The notes: generated by a model from the letters alone, not told the origin. Shown: positions 21,911 to 32,785, numbered from the stretch's first letter. The stretch is 64,000 nucleotides of DNA from Aporrectodea caliginosa (GCA_020284085.1 JACEVL010001181.1:62001-126000); one strand, 5' to 3'. Numbers and translations are program-made.

Positions 21911-22184
21911 GATAGCATGAGATGCACTACGTCTTAACAACAATTATGAACGAATCCTTAATTGAAATACAGGTGAGCAAATCATGACCAGGGAATATTC
22001 AGAAAAACAGGCAGCCATAATTATGTGTCCCAAATTACTTAACCCATTTCTGAGCCTTGGAATACAAAGGGTCTTTTTGCCTTTGTTATTTGATTTTCCA
22101 TTAACCATTCATAATTACTATTAGAAGCACCGCTATCTAGTGACCAAGCAGCAAGCAATAGCACTGAGCAACTGTGACTTGCTC

Positions 22185-22275
22185 AAGGTCAATACACAAG
22201 AAACGTCTCAGAGGGGGCTTGAACCTGTACCCTCTGCCCTACAAAGCGAGCACTCTAACCAATCAGATACCAGGC
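22185..22275 (-). mobile_element. tRNA-like SINE head fragment
   Basis: Minus-strand reading gives GATTGGTTAGAGTGCTCGC and then GGTACAGGTTCAAGCCCCC, an A-box/B-box arrangement typical of tRNA-derived SINEs. The anticodon arm does not form a convincing tRNA. Confidence 0.5.
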
Positions 22276-22714
22276 ATCTGACCATAAAACAGTTTTAAAA
22301 GACTGGACAATTTGGCAATTCTGTATAATTGCAGAATACAAGAGTTTAATAATTTAACTAAATGCAATTCAGTTTATGCATAGCACACTGAAAACTAGAA
22401 GTGCCACCAGTGGTGGATCCACACATACGTGTGACCCAACCAATGGATTCCCATCCAAAGTTGACAGCATACTGCTATAGCCTATCAGTTTGTGCATCCG
22501 ATACTTTTGCTCTGAATCTCTGGTCAGCATTCAGATACATGAATCTTAAAATATTATAAACAATGCTCTAATTTAGAAAAGAGCCACATACGCCACACAA
22601 TAAAAACATAAAAAAATAAAAAAATAAACGATGAGCTCCAGTGGTTTCCCATTTGCTTTTAATACAATGTTGCTGTTAAAATTTTAAATAATTTGTAAAT
22701 TAGAGGCAACAGAA

Positions 22715-22922
22715 AGCCATGGTGGTCAACTGGTTGGAGCACTCGGCCTGTAATGTGGAGAATATGGGTTCGAGCCTTGCCTGAGGCAGTTACTGTGTAG
22801 GGACCTTCAGAAAGTCCTTCACACACAATTGCTCTGCACCATTGACGTTCTGTCGTATGGTCATGTGCACTTTGCGTTGGAAGGAGGGCAATATCAAATA
22901 CAGTTGTATTGTATTGTATTTA
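22715..22922 (+). mobile_element. SINE family C with LINE-shared tail
   Basis: Head: CAACTGGTTGGAGCACTCGG and GGGTTCGAGCCTTGCC. Body: GGGACCTTCAGAAAGTCCTTCAC. Tail: ATCAAATACAGTTGTATTGTATTGTATT. The tail matches the end of the LINE fragment at 23755-23975. Other copies or parts are at 54600-54760 and 59640-59830. It ends 20 bases from the FoxP zinc-finger exon. Confidence 0.75.
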
Positions 22923-22941
22923 AGAGAGGTTAGATGCTCAC

Positions 22942-23149
22942 CTGAGGAACGAGTGGATGTTATCGCACGGCATATCACAGTCGGGCCATTTACAGAATCC
23001 GTTCTTATAGAGACAGCAGACGGCTCGCAGAAAGTCATCCTCATCGTCATCATTTCCCACCTCCTCCCGCCTTCCACGGTTGCCATGGCGAATGCCGTAG
23101 TCGCTACTGGTTACCGCAGATGACGACGAAGCCATGGATCCATTCATCT
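22942..23149 (-). CDS. FoxP: FoxP exon: first half of the C2H2 zinc finger
   Basis: 208 nt. The acceptor GCCATCAG precedes AGATGAATGG, completing a split Glu codon; the donor is CTCAG|GTGAGC. After a Ser-rich start and an acidic NDDDEDD stretch it encodes LYKNGFCKWPDCDMPCDNIH, matching the FoxP hallmark 'YGHGVCKWPGCE..CED'. The two zinc-binding cysteines lie in CKWPDC; the two histidines follow in the next exon, as in other FoxP genes. Confidence 0.95.
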
Positions 23150-23754
23150 CTGATGGCAAGAAACGTAACATAAGAGAAACAACCATTTATATAGCACAAC
23201 CACGTATGTGATCTGACTGCAAAAAAATGCAGTGGGCCCACGCACACATGTAGAACTCAACAATGGATTCCTATCAACAGTTGAAAATATAGCACCCTGT
23301 TCTGAGTCTCTAGACTAGGTTTGTGTGGAATGAATGAATAAACTCCTGAAGTTATGCAACAATAACAGTACTCTGAGACAGCACAAACTATAAACAGGAA
23401 CATGATCTTCAACTTGTGTTGTGTTTACTGCCTCTGTTGTTCACCTTTGAACTAACCAGGACCCACTCAGTTGGATCACTTGCACAGCAGCTAATCAGAA
23501 TTTCGATTAGTCCTCTACCTCCATCTGGGTCAACTATTCAATCGCTCTATGTTAAGCCACAACACTTGGGTCATATCAGTACATAATATCATTATGTCAA
23601 ATCATTAGAAACACGTTAGAGCCCTGTTTTTTTTGCACCCACATCAATAATTAATCTGCCTCTTAACAAGGTCACGTTATATAGCAAGTTCAGTTTCAGT
23701 ATGTAAATGAATTTTGGGATTCATGTCTTCGATCATATATAAGAATTCATGTCA

Positions 23755-23975
23755 ACTGTGCTGGTGGCATTCATTCACAGTTGCCAGTCCCTCCATCTGG
23801 AACTCTCTACCTCCTCATGTTTGCAACTCTCAAGATTAGCAAGAATGTCTTTTGCTCTAAACTGAAAACTTACCTCTCCCAGTCTATTTAAGGCTCTTAA
23901 TGGTTGCCCATGGTTCAGTGTGCACTTCTGAACTTTTGGCATTATCAAATTACAGTTGTATTGCATTGTATTAAT
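23755..23975 (+). pseudogene. LINE ORF2 C-terminal remnant with (TTGTA)n tail
   Basis: Plus-strand reading gives VASPSIWNSLPPHVCNSQD near 23780-23835, matching the 'PSLWNSLP' C-terminal motif of L2/CR1-type LINEs, then stops. It ends CAAATTACAGTTGTATTGCATTGTATT. It is intronic in FoxP. Confidence 0.65.
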
Positions 23976-24070
23976 AATAATAAAAACGACAATTTCATAT
24001 GGTGCCGTAACACAGCCATGCCATTACAAGGGCGTCTGTATTATATAACAGCAACAAAATACATGTTTAC

Positions 24071-24329
24071 CTGAGTGGAAACCGTGAGGCATCATCTTGC
24101 GGTCCGGAGGCAGGGGAGACGAATGCTCCTTGAGATTCTCATGCTGCTGCTGTTGGTGGATCCTTGATCTCTGCAACCGGTTGAGTTCCATCTCCATGAG
24201 GGCGCTCATTCCATTGTTGTGAGACTGGTACTTGACGCCGTCGCCACCTGGTGACTGGCCCCCGTGCAGCGCAGAAAGTGAATCGGACAGATGCACTCCC
24301 AGGTGACCATTGCTCATCCCATCCACAAG
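24071..24329 (-). CDS. FoxP: FoxP exon: Gln/His segment before the zinc finger
   Basis: 259 nt, enters in phase 0 after GCATAG and leaves with one base of a codon at CACTCAG|GTAAAC. It encodes a segment beginning LVDGMSNGHLGVHLSDSL, with the only notable glutamine run (HQQQQHENL), ending PPDRKMMPHGFHS. It corresponds to the region between the Gln-rich block and the zinc finger in FoxP proteins, which is poorly conserved in sequence. Confidence 0.85.
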
Positions 24330-24429
24330 CTATGCACAAACATTCAAACACAGGTCATCTCATTAGGAATTCACACAACTATGCCAGAAAGAAGTAAATA
24401 TGCAAGAGAAGTTCTAAGTAGTTCAACAA

Positions 24430-24680
24430 GTGCTTAAGTATATAATGAATGAGTTACTGGCCACGTGTAGAGCGCTTCTGAGAGACTCTTAAGTGGCGCT
24501 TTATAAATGTTTTATTACATTACATTACATTACATAGTAAATGACAGAGTGATTAAATTAGGAACTGAGTAAGTAAATAAGTTAGTGCGTAAATAAGAGA
24601 GCTAATACATGTATGAGAGTTAGTAAATAAGTATGTACATGAGTGTGTGAGTGAGTAAGCAGTTGTTAATATGAGATATA
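24430..24680 (+). repeat. GCGCTTTATAAATG tail and GTAA/GTGA repeats
   Basis: TAGAGCGCTTCTGAGAGACTCTTAAGTGGCGCTTTATAAATG followed by (TTACA)n at 24465-24535 is a LINE/SINE 3' end. After it come degenerate GTAAATAAGT and GTGAGTGAGT repeats. Confidence 0.6.
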
Positions 24681-24904
24681 TACACTGGATGAAGAAGTTA
24701 TCATGGCCAAAACACAAATGGTAGAAGCCTCTGTAAACATCCCCTTTCAGACAAAAGACGGAAGCTGTGTCAAAGGTCGTTTCTTACTTGTAGGACCCCA
24801 TTTCTGTCATCTTGATCAGCCACGGATCTTTTCACCAGACATCAATTTTACTGCAGCCAACAATCAGATACTTCTATCTGATTGCCATAAAAGTCCACCT
24901 TAGT

Positions 24905-25150
24905 TAACTGGCTGCTGACTACAGCAGTTATGGACAACAGTTGTTAGTAGACCTCAGCTGTTTTATAGGCTGTTCATAGGACTAAGCTGTTTTAGGCCTT
25001 AGCTGATAGTAGGCCTCATCTGCTCATAGGCTTTAGCTGCTTATAGGCCTTAGCTGCTTATAGGTCTCAGTGCTTTATTGGTTTTAGCTGTTTATAGGCC
25101 TCAGTGGCCCATACCCCTTAGCTGCTTATTGGCCTTAGCTGCAGGGCTAT
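24905..25150 (+). repeat. TTATAGGCCTTAGCTGC minisatellite
   Basis: At least ten imperfect copies of GCTGCTTATAGGCCTTA about 20-22 bases long, in a FoxP intron. The following 25150-25740 holds no recognisable feature. Confidence 0.75.
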
Positions 25151-25739
25151 TGGAGTATGTCTCAGTTTTTGAATAACATTGTCTAAATCGATATATATAC
25201 TGATCAATGCTACCTTTCCACATCCTTTCTTTGAAAACTAGCCTATAATACCCCTGCAAAATGACCCATCCCCACCAAATCTTTAGTAATCCCCTCCTTA
25301 GAAACTGTCCTTCTCCACTGTAGCCATGCCCCTAATTACATAAAATTTACTTCTTTACACAATGGCCCCCAAAAATAACCACCAAACTGACGCATGGCCT
25401 TTGCTCACCGGTCCAATAACCTAACAGGCCCAGTATTCCAATCACATGATTGGCATGGGACTTTCTGTATCACTGGCCGAGCGATCACCACTTGGTCTAA
25501 CTTCACCAAGGCTTCTTGTATAAATAATAAAGGCCTAGTAACCAAATGGCTGGAACACTGCCAGTTGTTTGTGCACAGAAGGCCCAGCAGTTTAGCCCTG
25601 CCTATGAGCGCTAGTACCAGTCGCTGCGCATCTCTTTAACATGTCCTCTCTCTCATAGACCTCGGGACAAACAAACACTCGCTTTGTCCTAACGCTTATC
25701 ACAAACAAGATCCATTCCACTGTTTAAAATGTATGACTG

Positions 25740-26220
25740 GTTCACAGAAAACAATGCAAATCCAGTGAACAACAACAACATCAGTAACAGCAACAACACC
25801 ATCACCACCATGTGCACCAACAACAACAACCCACCACCACCACCAACACCTCACCAACAAACTACAACACCAACGGTGGTGTAGGGGTATGTTCGGTGCC
25901 TTGCAGCCGGAGGGTTGCGGGTTCGAATCCACCTCAATCCGCCGGCGTTGGGACTCTGGGCAAGTCCTTCACTCGCAACATTATTGCTCATGCGCTTCGG
26001 CGTGAAACTCCGATTCAGTGTCCGCGCTGTAGTCGGGAGCACCTCTGAATAGAAATCTTGAAGGGGCACTATAACAAATGCTCATACATACATACAAACA
26101 AACAAGAAAAATAACAACAAACAATATCAACACTAACAAACAGCAATGCCAACAAGCAACAACATCATCACCAAACAACACCAATGATAACACCAACAAC
26201 ACCACTACCACTAACTGAAG
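25740..26220 (+). repeat. (AAC/ACC)n microsatellite split by a SINE
   Basis: AACAACAACA and CACCACCACC runs at 25755-25868 continue as CAACAACACC runs at 26095-26215. The intervening SINE probably inserted into a single array. Confidence 0.75.
25870..26095 (+). mobile_element. tRNA-headed SINE with GGCACTATAACAAATG tail
   Basis: The head has GGTGGTGTAGGGGTATGTTC and the B-box-like GGGTTCGAATCCACC. The body has GGGCAAGTCCTTCACTCGC and CGGCGTGAAACTCCGATTCA. The 3' end is TCTTGAAGGGGCACTATAAC then (CATA)n. The head resembles a tRNA but lacks a proper acceptor stem. A related 3' part in reverse lies at 58075-58180. Confidence 0.8.
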
Positions 26221-26221
26221 T

Positions 26222-26326
26222 AAACAAGCTAAATTGGTTACGATAGTGGTTAGTTATGGTTACGATAGTGGTTACAGTTATGGTTACGATAGTGGTTACA
26301 GTTATGGTTACGATAGTGGTTACAGT
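26222..26326 (+). repeat. 24-bp minisatellite, left part
   Basis: Units of GGTTACAGTTATGGTTACGA+TAGT. The array is interrupted at 26327 by a DNA transposon and resumes at 27415. Confidence 0.9.
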
Positions 26327-27414
26327 GGTTCCCTATCGTTTAGTCGTATTTTATTTCGTCGTATTCAATTCGTCGCAATTGATGTCGTGATTGTTCATTT
26401 CGTCGCAAGATAAATCGTCGTACTCAATTCGTTGTACTCAATTCGTCGTGTTCACTTCGTCGTTTGTTACGTCGTCGTTAATTTGGATGGTCGCAGTTTA
26501 TTTCGTCTCTTATATCTCTCATAGTACAAAACAAGTGAATGAAGCAAAGCTAATTTATTGACGAAAGGTAATAGGCTAAACTGACATTCATATTACAAAA
26601 CAACGTTCTAAATAGGTTTAACTGGCAATAAAGCACATTCATATTACAAAACAAGTTAGTGAAGCAAAGCTAATTTATAAACTAACGTTCTAAATAGGTT
26701 TAACTGGCAATAAAGCACATTTGATGCGGGTTTAGCAGAATGAGTCCGTTTCAAAATGCAATACTGTGAGCGACGTTTCTCAGGTATTGCAAAATGTTGT
26801 CATTGTTATACGAGTCCAGTACTGTTTTGATCCTCTTATCAACAGCTTTATATTTCTTCTTCTTTTCCTGAGTGGGATGACCAGCCTGAATTCTTTCTAT
26901 TTTGTTGGCTACTGTTGATTCTTCCAGGCGTAGCTTTGCCACGAGAGTTGACATTGACGGATGAGCTGTATTGATGACACCTTTGAAAGCATTATGCCAG
27001 CCCTCCACAGAATTTGTCGTTCTCGGAAGATCGTCCTTGACGCGTTGATATTGTGACCACAGTGACAGTGCGAAAATCGGGCGACGTCGACGGGATCCTC
27101 TTCCAATGTTTCCAATATAATTCGACTCGAAGTAATCGACTATTGGATCTAATTCATCCGGATAATTCTCATCATTTGTTAATTCTTCAAACCCTTTTAT
27201 TACATCATCTGGTGGGAGACAATCTACGACGAAATCTGCGACCAATTATAACGAGATGATTACGACCAATTGATTCGCGACTAATTGATTGCGACTAACT
27301 GATTGCGACGACTCGTTAGCGACGAAAGAAATCGGCGACCAATTAATTTACGACAAAATGATTAGCGACTAGATGGCTGCGACGAAATGATCTGCGACGA
27401 TTTGGACGGTTACC
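26327..27414 (-). mobile_element. MULE-like element, internally truncated, inside the 24-bp minisatellite
   Basis: GTTACAGT is present at both borders (26319-26326 and 27415-27422), fitting an 8-bp target duplication; removing the element restores the minisatellite phase. Ends are imperfectly inverted: GGTTCCCTATCG at the left and, inverted, GGTAACCGTCCA at the right, both reaching ATTTCGTCG about 27 bases in. Long subterminal arrays of TTCGTCGTA words at 26335-26510 are mirrored as TACGACGAA-type words at 27220-27400. The inside holds a transposase remnant. Confidence 0.8.
26751..27245 (-). pseudogene. C-terminal part of a MULE-type transposase
   Basis: About 160 residues read on the minus strand: LPPDDVIKGFEELTND, then FALSLWSQYQRVKDDLPRTT, NSVEGWHNAFKGVINTAHPS and MSTLVAKLRLEESTVANKIE. 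The 'R.TN..EGWH..F' block and following helix-rich region match the C-terminal end of MULE-family transposases in invertebrates. The DDE catalytic core is absent because the frame begins in the subterminal repeats, so the element is non-autonomous. The 164-codon frame has no internal stop, suggesting it is not very old. Confidence 0.75.
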
Positions 27415-27580
27415 GTTACAGTTATGGTTACGATAGTGGTTACAGATATGGTTACGATAGTGGTTACAGTTATGGTTACGATAGTGGTTACAGTTATGGT
27501 TACGATAGTGGTTACAGTTATGGTTACGATAGTGGTTACAGTTATGGTTACGATAGTGGTTATAGTAATGGTTAGGGTCA
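27415..27580 (+). repeat. 24-bp minisatellite, right part
   Basis: Seven near-perfect copies of GGTTACAGTTATGGTTACGA+TAGT. Plus-strand frames give GYSYGYDS repeats and the minus strand ITVTTIVT repeats; both are shadows of the array. Confidence 0.92.
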
Positions 27581-27599
27581 GGGTCATGGTTAGAGCTAT

Positions 27600-27856
27600 T
27601 GTTAGGCCACACTGCTGACTCACGCCTCTTCTCTGCGGTCTTGGGAAACCCGGGGCATATACTCTATGGGCTACTCCCAAAAAAAGGCCGCTACTCCCTG
27701 CGCCCGAGATCACATGACCGTTTTATTCCCACAAGCGGACAATCTCACACGCAGATCGTTTATAATAAGAATGTTATACTCTGCATAAATGTATGTACAC
27801 CAAAGTGTGGATATGCAATTGGTTTAATAAAGAATATACTTACTTACTTACTTACT
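27600..27856 (+). mobile_element. LINE 3' tail ending in (ACTT)n
   Basis: Ends GGTTTAATAAAGAATATACTTACTTACTTACTT. The same end is seen at 42030-42120 and, inverted, at 36722-36860. It is the 3' end of a retrotransposon family with (CTTA)n tail; coding parts were not found. Confidence 0.6.
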
Positions 27857-28425
27857 TTATGGTAATGGTTATAGTTACGGTCAGCATTATGATTAGGGCT
27901 ATGGTCAGGATGACCCTGATGGTTGCGGCTAGGGTCAGGGTAGTGTGAGAGGGACAGAAACGTAACGATATCCATCTGCTGTGTCTAGTAAATTTCTCAT
28001 AGGCAGACAGCCATTCGCTGTATCCGGCTGTTAACCACAATTTAAACATAAATTTCAACAGATAAAGTTTTAAACAGTACATCAGATCAATGCCAAACAT
28101 GTCAAAGGTGTTGACGCTTCGGCTTTTATTTATGGCAGTGCAGTAAAACTGTCTGAGCACTGAATATCGGCCTCAGTCTCACTGGCTGGCCTACAGCCTT
28201 GACAGGAAATTGCAAATTTCAGTAAAAATGGAAAACTTTTGCAAACAATTTAGATGATGCAATGCACTCTGTTTTGTTATGTTCAGGTGTTAATTGATAA
28301 TGGTGCGTGTTAAAATGGTGCTATATAAACAGGTGATGTGTACAGCTGCCAGGTTTGCTGGTGGCATTTCAAAATTTGATCATGTCACGCATCGGCTGCA
28401 TAAATCCCGGCATATTGATTTTAAG

Positions 28426-28894
28426 TAGGGCTGGTACTGATTAAAATAATTTTAATCGATTAATCTCCAAAATTTTATCGAGATTAATCGATTAAATTCG
28501 ATTAATTTGGTCCATGTTACATAAAGCGTGAAAAACTGTTTAGACTGTATACACTGCAAAAATCCTTCAATCATTTGACATGCTAAAGTTCAAATTGTCA
28601 AACTGAGAAATGTAGTCAGTAGTAACTACCTTCTATCAAACAAAAATTTCAATAATTTTGCCATCTTCGACTTTTCCATCAGCATTTACTTCAAATGCAA
28701 AATGATCGCTTAATTTTCCACTCAAATTTTTCACATTATTACTGTTCAACATTATTGTTTATTTCGAAAATAGGTCGGTTGACGTCATAAAATAAGTAAA
28801 AAATTAATCGAAAACTAATCGAACAAGCCAACATTAATCATTTAAAATTTTTAACGATTAATCGAAAAATTAATCGATAAAATCTGCAGCCCTA
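28426..28894. mobile_element. 469-bp hAT-type MITE (TAGGGCTG ends)
   Basis: Left end TAGGGCTGGTACTGATTAAA, right end inverted TAGGGCTGCAGATTTTATCG, both followed by dense AATCGATTAAT words. Flanks ATTTTAAG (28418-28425) and ATTTTAAC (28895-28902) match in 7 of 8 bases. This is the widespread hAT terminal pattern. It lies in a FoxP intron and has no transposase. Confidence 0.8.
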
Positions 28895-29044
28895 ATTTTA
28901 ACATTTCGGTCATGGTTTATGGTCATTTGGGGAATGCCCCTGGCTACTTATGGGGACCTCTGCAGACCCATCTCAGGTGTGGCTGGCCGCATAAATCTTT
29001 GCTCTGCATCTCGAAGTGAACTTGTTGTTACCTTTGGACGCGCT

Positions 29045-29252
29045 TGAAAGCTGCAATGCCTCATCTTTTCAGTGGTTGGAATAACCTTCATTCAGATCTG
29101 CTCGTTCTTTTAACGAGGGACTATGCAGACACCATTCACAAGCATAAATTGAAAACTTCTCTTTTGCTAGGTTTAATCTGGGAGCACCTCTGAGTAGGTA
29201 CCACAGAGAGAAGCGCTATATAAGTGCTCTGAATGAATGAATGAATGAATTA
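29045..29252 (+). mobile_element. L2-like LINE 3' end with (TGAA)n tail
   Basis: CATCTTTTCAGTGGTTGGAATAACC through TTGAAAACTTCTCTTTTGCT is a decayed ORF2 C-terminus. It is followed by GGGAGCACCTCTGAGTAGGT, GCGCTATATAAGTGCTCTGA and ATGAATGAATGAATG. It ends about 55 bases from the FoxP exon at 29308. Confidence 0.65.
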
Positions 29253-29307
29253 ACTAATGAAGTGCAATATAAATTATGAAACTAGATGGATAGTTGAGAA
29301 TGTGTAC

Positions 29308-29883
29308 CTGGTTCTGTTTGAGCAGGAGATTGCGCTGGTGTTGGAATAGCTGGAGGTTGTGTGGAGTGAGCATCTGATGGAAAAGAATCTGTTCCTGCAT
29401 CTCTGGTGACATCAGCATCGCCGTCGACTGCTTCATGCCCTTCACCGAACCACCTTCTGACCGTTGAGGGTCACCCTTTCCAGACGTACCGCCCTCGCTT
29501 CCTCCGCAAGGGGTCTGGACCGGACTCGGGGTCGAAGGGTCAGCCTGATCAACCGCAACAGTGTTCCGTTCGGAATCGGATGCCCTGACCACTTCTGAAG
29601 CGGGGTTTTCGTAATGTAGTTCAAAGTCAGTTGCACTCGGTTCAAATGTTTCTGAATCTGCTTCGTCGATCGGACTCCTCGTAAGGCTCGAACTGTCTGC
29701 TTTTAGGATCGAGTTCTCTGCTATGACGATTGAGTTCTCTGCTTGTAGGATCGAGTCATCTGACTTCACGATCGAGGTCTTCGCTTCTGTGACTGTGTCG
29801 TCTGCTCTGTAAGTCTGTTCATCTATTTTCCTATGTACATTATTATCTGCGATGATGTCGTCTTCGACTGTCGGCAACTCTAC
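29308..29883 (-). CDS. FoxP: FoxP coding exon 1 of those found: acidic N-terminus and Gln-rich block
   Basis: 576 nt, phase 0 at both ends. The acceptor is CTGTTTGCAG before GTAGAGTTGCC and the donor is CAG|GTACAC. The first 130 residues are acidic and Ser-rich, with a short internal repetition (SIVKSDDSILQAENSIVIAE). The last 40 residues include MSPEMQEQILFHQMLTPHNL, the counterpart of the FoxP 'QQILQQQMLSPQQLQ' segment. There is no in-frame ATG at its start and the frame continues into the acceptor, so an upstream exon must supply the initiator. Introns follow for 5 kb to the next exon. Confidence 0.88.
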
Positions 29884-29889
29884 CTGCAA

Positions 29890-31560
29890 ACAGCAAGAGT
29901 AGAAGCAATTGTAAACATTGCACTATGACATTTATAAAGAAGTCCACATTTTGACAGGTCATTGAACCACCATAAATCCCATGCAGTTGTACCAGCAGAC
30001 ACATTTACAGCTTAGGCCAAAAAAAAATATAGGTGTGTTTCCGGTAACAGTGGTTTTAAAAACTGGGTAGGTAGGTAGGAAAAAATTTTTATTTTGTAAA
30101 ATATTTTTATGCAATGCTGCATCATTGTATAATAATAAACGAATTATATCGTCATCATATTTCACCTTGCTAAGGCCAATTTTGCTCTAATTAATGGTGC
30201 CCTTATTTACATACCTCTGGCAGGGAAAGCAGTGTTATCAATGTCGCAAATCGTGCAGGCAAAGGTTAAATTCAAGTGTCAATAAAAAAAAATCTTAATA
30301 AAAAAAGAAAATTTTGAAAAATTAATTTTTTTCACAAAATTTTCCCAGTCGGGCCTAAAAAGTGAGTCGGTCGGGTTACCGGAAACACAGCATTATTTTT
30401 TTTTGGCCTTACGCAACAAAAGGGACAAAAGCTTTTTATTTGTTTACTCTTTTTTGTCAAAAGAAACTAGGCTTTAGTTTGTTTATTTTTCATCAAAAGA
30501 AAGTGGGCTTTACCCTGTTCATTTTTATCAAAGGATAGTCAGGCGTTACCTCTTAAATAAGAGCCAGTGGGTACACTCTGGTACATGGTATCCCACCTCA
30601 GACCAACATCCATACAGGCGACAATCCCTTTGCATGTTTCACCCTTAGCACGAAATCTAACACTTGAAAACTAAAAATCCTGCTCGTGCTTAGCCCTCCT
30701 ATTCAAAACTTGTCACCAAAGTGTTAATAGAAATTTACGCATGCATGAAATAACGCTCCTTCTTGCGTCATAGCTATTCAAACAAATTCAACTGCTGGGG
30801 GAGGGGTGACGTGGAAATATTCCTAATCAGCTGCTGCGCAAAACTGCTTTAAAAAGAGGTATAACATTTTATATTTAGAATGCTTTGAATAGAATGAGCA
30901 AAGAGTCCATTGATATCAGCAGACATGATAGAAGAAGAAGAGCAGTCAGTTCACAGTCCAGCTTGCTAACCACTAGACTACCGTGCACCCTACCAATCTG
31001 AAAACAGTGAGATTTTAATTCAGAGATGATTGACTTCAGGGAATTCATCAAACATTTATTAACATGTACCAAACTGAAAAAACCTTGAATCAACAAGCCA
31101 GAAAGCATGAGAACAAAGTACTGCCCTGTTTCAGGATCTAGAACAATCGATGAATCAAAACACAGGATGTTTATCAACCCAAATGTAACACAATAGTTTT
31201 TATACGACTACTGCACTCTGTAAACATCTCTTTTATGCCTCAGTTCCTCATATTACTGGTACTCGTTATTTATTTCATAAATTTACTTTACTTTACCTAC
31301 TACTATTGTACTATGTAAACGTCCTCTAAACCTCAATTCCTTAGGTTACACATTATTCGGTTTCATACATTTACCTCAAATAACCTTCAACTAAACGCAA
31401 CCAGATACTTGCTGTATTGACGGTTTTAAATATCTGCAATGGGCTGAACATTTAGTGTCAACCGTGAATACCTGGCAACATGAATAATTTTACATATTTT
31501 AAGTGTCTTATTTCCTGCAAAAATACAACTCTGCCGATATAATCTAAATCACTGTCAGTG
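29890..31560. other. AT-rich interval upstream of the first FoxP exon found
   Basis: No convincing exon with a start codon and phase-0 donor was seen on the minus strand. About 30950-31000 is a tRNA-like SINE head fragment (GCTTGCTAACCACTAGACTA). 31235-31390 resembles the duplicated blocks at 34.6 and 35.1 kb. Confidence 0.4.
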
Positions 31561-31572
31561 CGAGCGAGAGGT

Positions 31573-31587
31573 CTCGAGAGCGAGAGC

Positions 31588-31622
<35 letters not shown>

Positions 31623-31722
31623 GAGAGAGGAGAGAGAGACAGACAGACAGACAGAGACAGAGACACAGACAGAGACACAGACAGACAGACAGAGACAGAC
31701 AGACAGACAGACAGAGATATAG
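31573..31722 (+). repeat. GA and ACAG microsatellites
   Basis: GAGAGAGAGA runs to 31640 pass into CAGACAGACAGAGACAGAG runs. Ser/Leu/Val-rich minus-strand frames here are shadows. Confidence 0.97.
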
Positions 31723-32181
31723 ATAGCACACCCTTGACCTGAGCACATAAATTGATCTTGTGGCTGTAAGTGACATTCACACATGAAAGAATTCCCTAAA
31801 TAAAAAGAACCAATAGTAAAAACAAAGTTTTTACTATATCCATCTAGTATCCTATAATCCGTCATATTAAGCAGTTACCTCTACAAATATATAGTCCGCG
31901 TTCATTTTACAACATAGCACGCTTAATGATGCACCGCGCCCATTATTGTTGCAGCCAATCAGAACGCTGGCCAATCACAACGGTGCGTTTCGAAAAAGGG
32001 GATTCCCCGATTCGAAAAGTTGAGTCCCCGATTCTATAAGCTAGCCTCTTTTGGGGGAGCTGAAATTTTGATAGAATGAAGTGTGTGCGAGGGCGAGTCT
32101 ATCTGCCAAGTTTCACGACGATTGAATGATTGTAAGTGATCGAACTAGTCGTCGCAAGATTTGACAATTTAGCCTGTGGCT

Positions 32182-32225
32182 AAATCAAGCAATCAAGCAA
32201 GCAAGCAAGCAATCAAGCAATCAAG
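32182..32225 (+). repeat. (AATC/AAGC)n microsatellite
   Basis: AATCAAGCAATCAAGCAAGCAAGCAAGC. The flanking 31900-32180 shows nothing recognisable. Confidence 0.85.
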
Positions 32226-32344
32226 ATTCCCGCAAGTTAAACTAGATGGATAAAAAATACAATGTATCCATCATAAATATACGTACATGCGTCATTAACA
32301 GAAGCTAAATATAAATAAGAAATGATGACATAAGACGATCAATC

Positions 32345-32580
32345 ATTATGTATGCAAACAACTCTGCCAGATAAAGTCGTTCAACAAAGACTCAGATAGT
32401 TTGGACATGCAAAGATAATGCCACCTGACAGAATCCCACGCAATACACTGCATGCAAGATATGAAGGCAAAACAAACAAAGGCAGACCAAGACTATGCTG
32501 CATAGATAACAGAAATGAGGAAATAACATCACCTGAACTAACACTAAGGGGAGCAATGGACTTGACAAATGACCAATGTA
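32345..32580 (+). pseudogene. RTE-like LINE C-terminal fragment, copy 1
   Basis: Plus-strand reading gives FGHAKIMPPDRIPRNTLHAR followed by GRPRLCCIDN, the C-terminal 'RW.GHV.RMP.DR.P...L...GKR..GRPR.RW.D' pattern of RTE-type LINEs. A stop and substitutions show decay. Confidence 0.65.
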
Positions 32581-32659
32581 ATGTAATGTAATTAGTAATT
32601 TATATAGCGCCGCTCACAGCCGAGGCCAGTGCGAGAACCCCGAGAGAAGAAATACGTTT

Positions 32660-32785
32660 TAAGAGAGAGAGAGAGATGGAGACAAAGATCCAGAAAGGAA
32701 AGGAGAATGTAGATCATTTATTCGAACCCATCGCCGCCAAACGGCTTGCATCAGGAGCTGATGATGATGATGATGATGATGATGA
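32660..32785 (+). pseudogene. RTE-like LINE 3' tail with (GAT)n
   Basis: Encodes GECRSFIRTHRRQTACIRS and then stops in GCTGATGATGATGATG. The (TGA)n tail is characteristic of RTE elements. The end joins directly to the next copy at 32786. Confidence 0.6.

Noticed and set aside
27343..27713. GYSYGYDS / NHYRNHNC repeat proteins
   Set aside because: Shadows of the 24-bp minisatellite on both strands.
31458..31865. Ser/Leu/Val-rich minus-strand frames near 31.6 kb
   Set aside because: Generated by GA and ACAG microsatellites.
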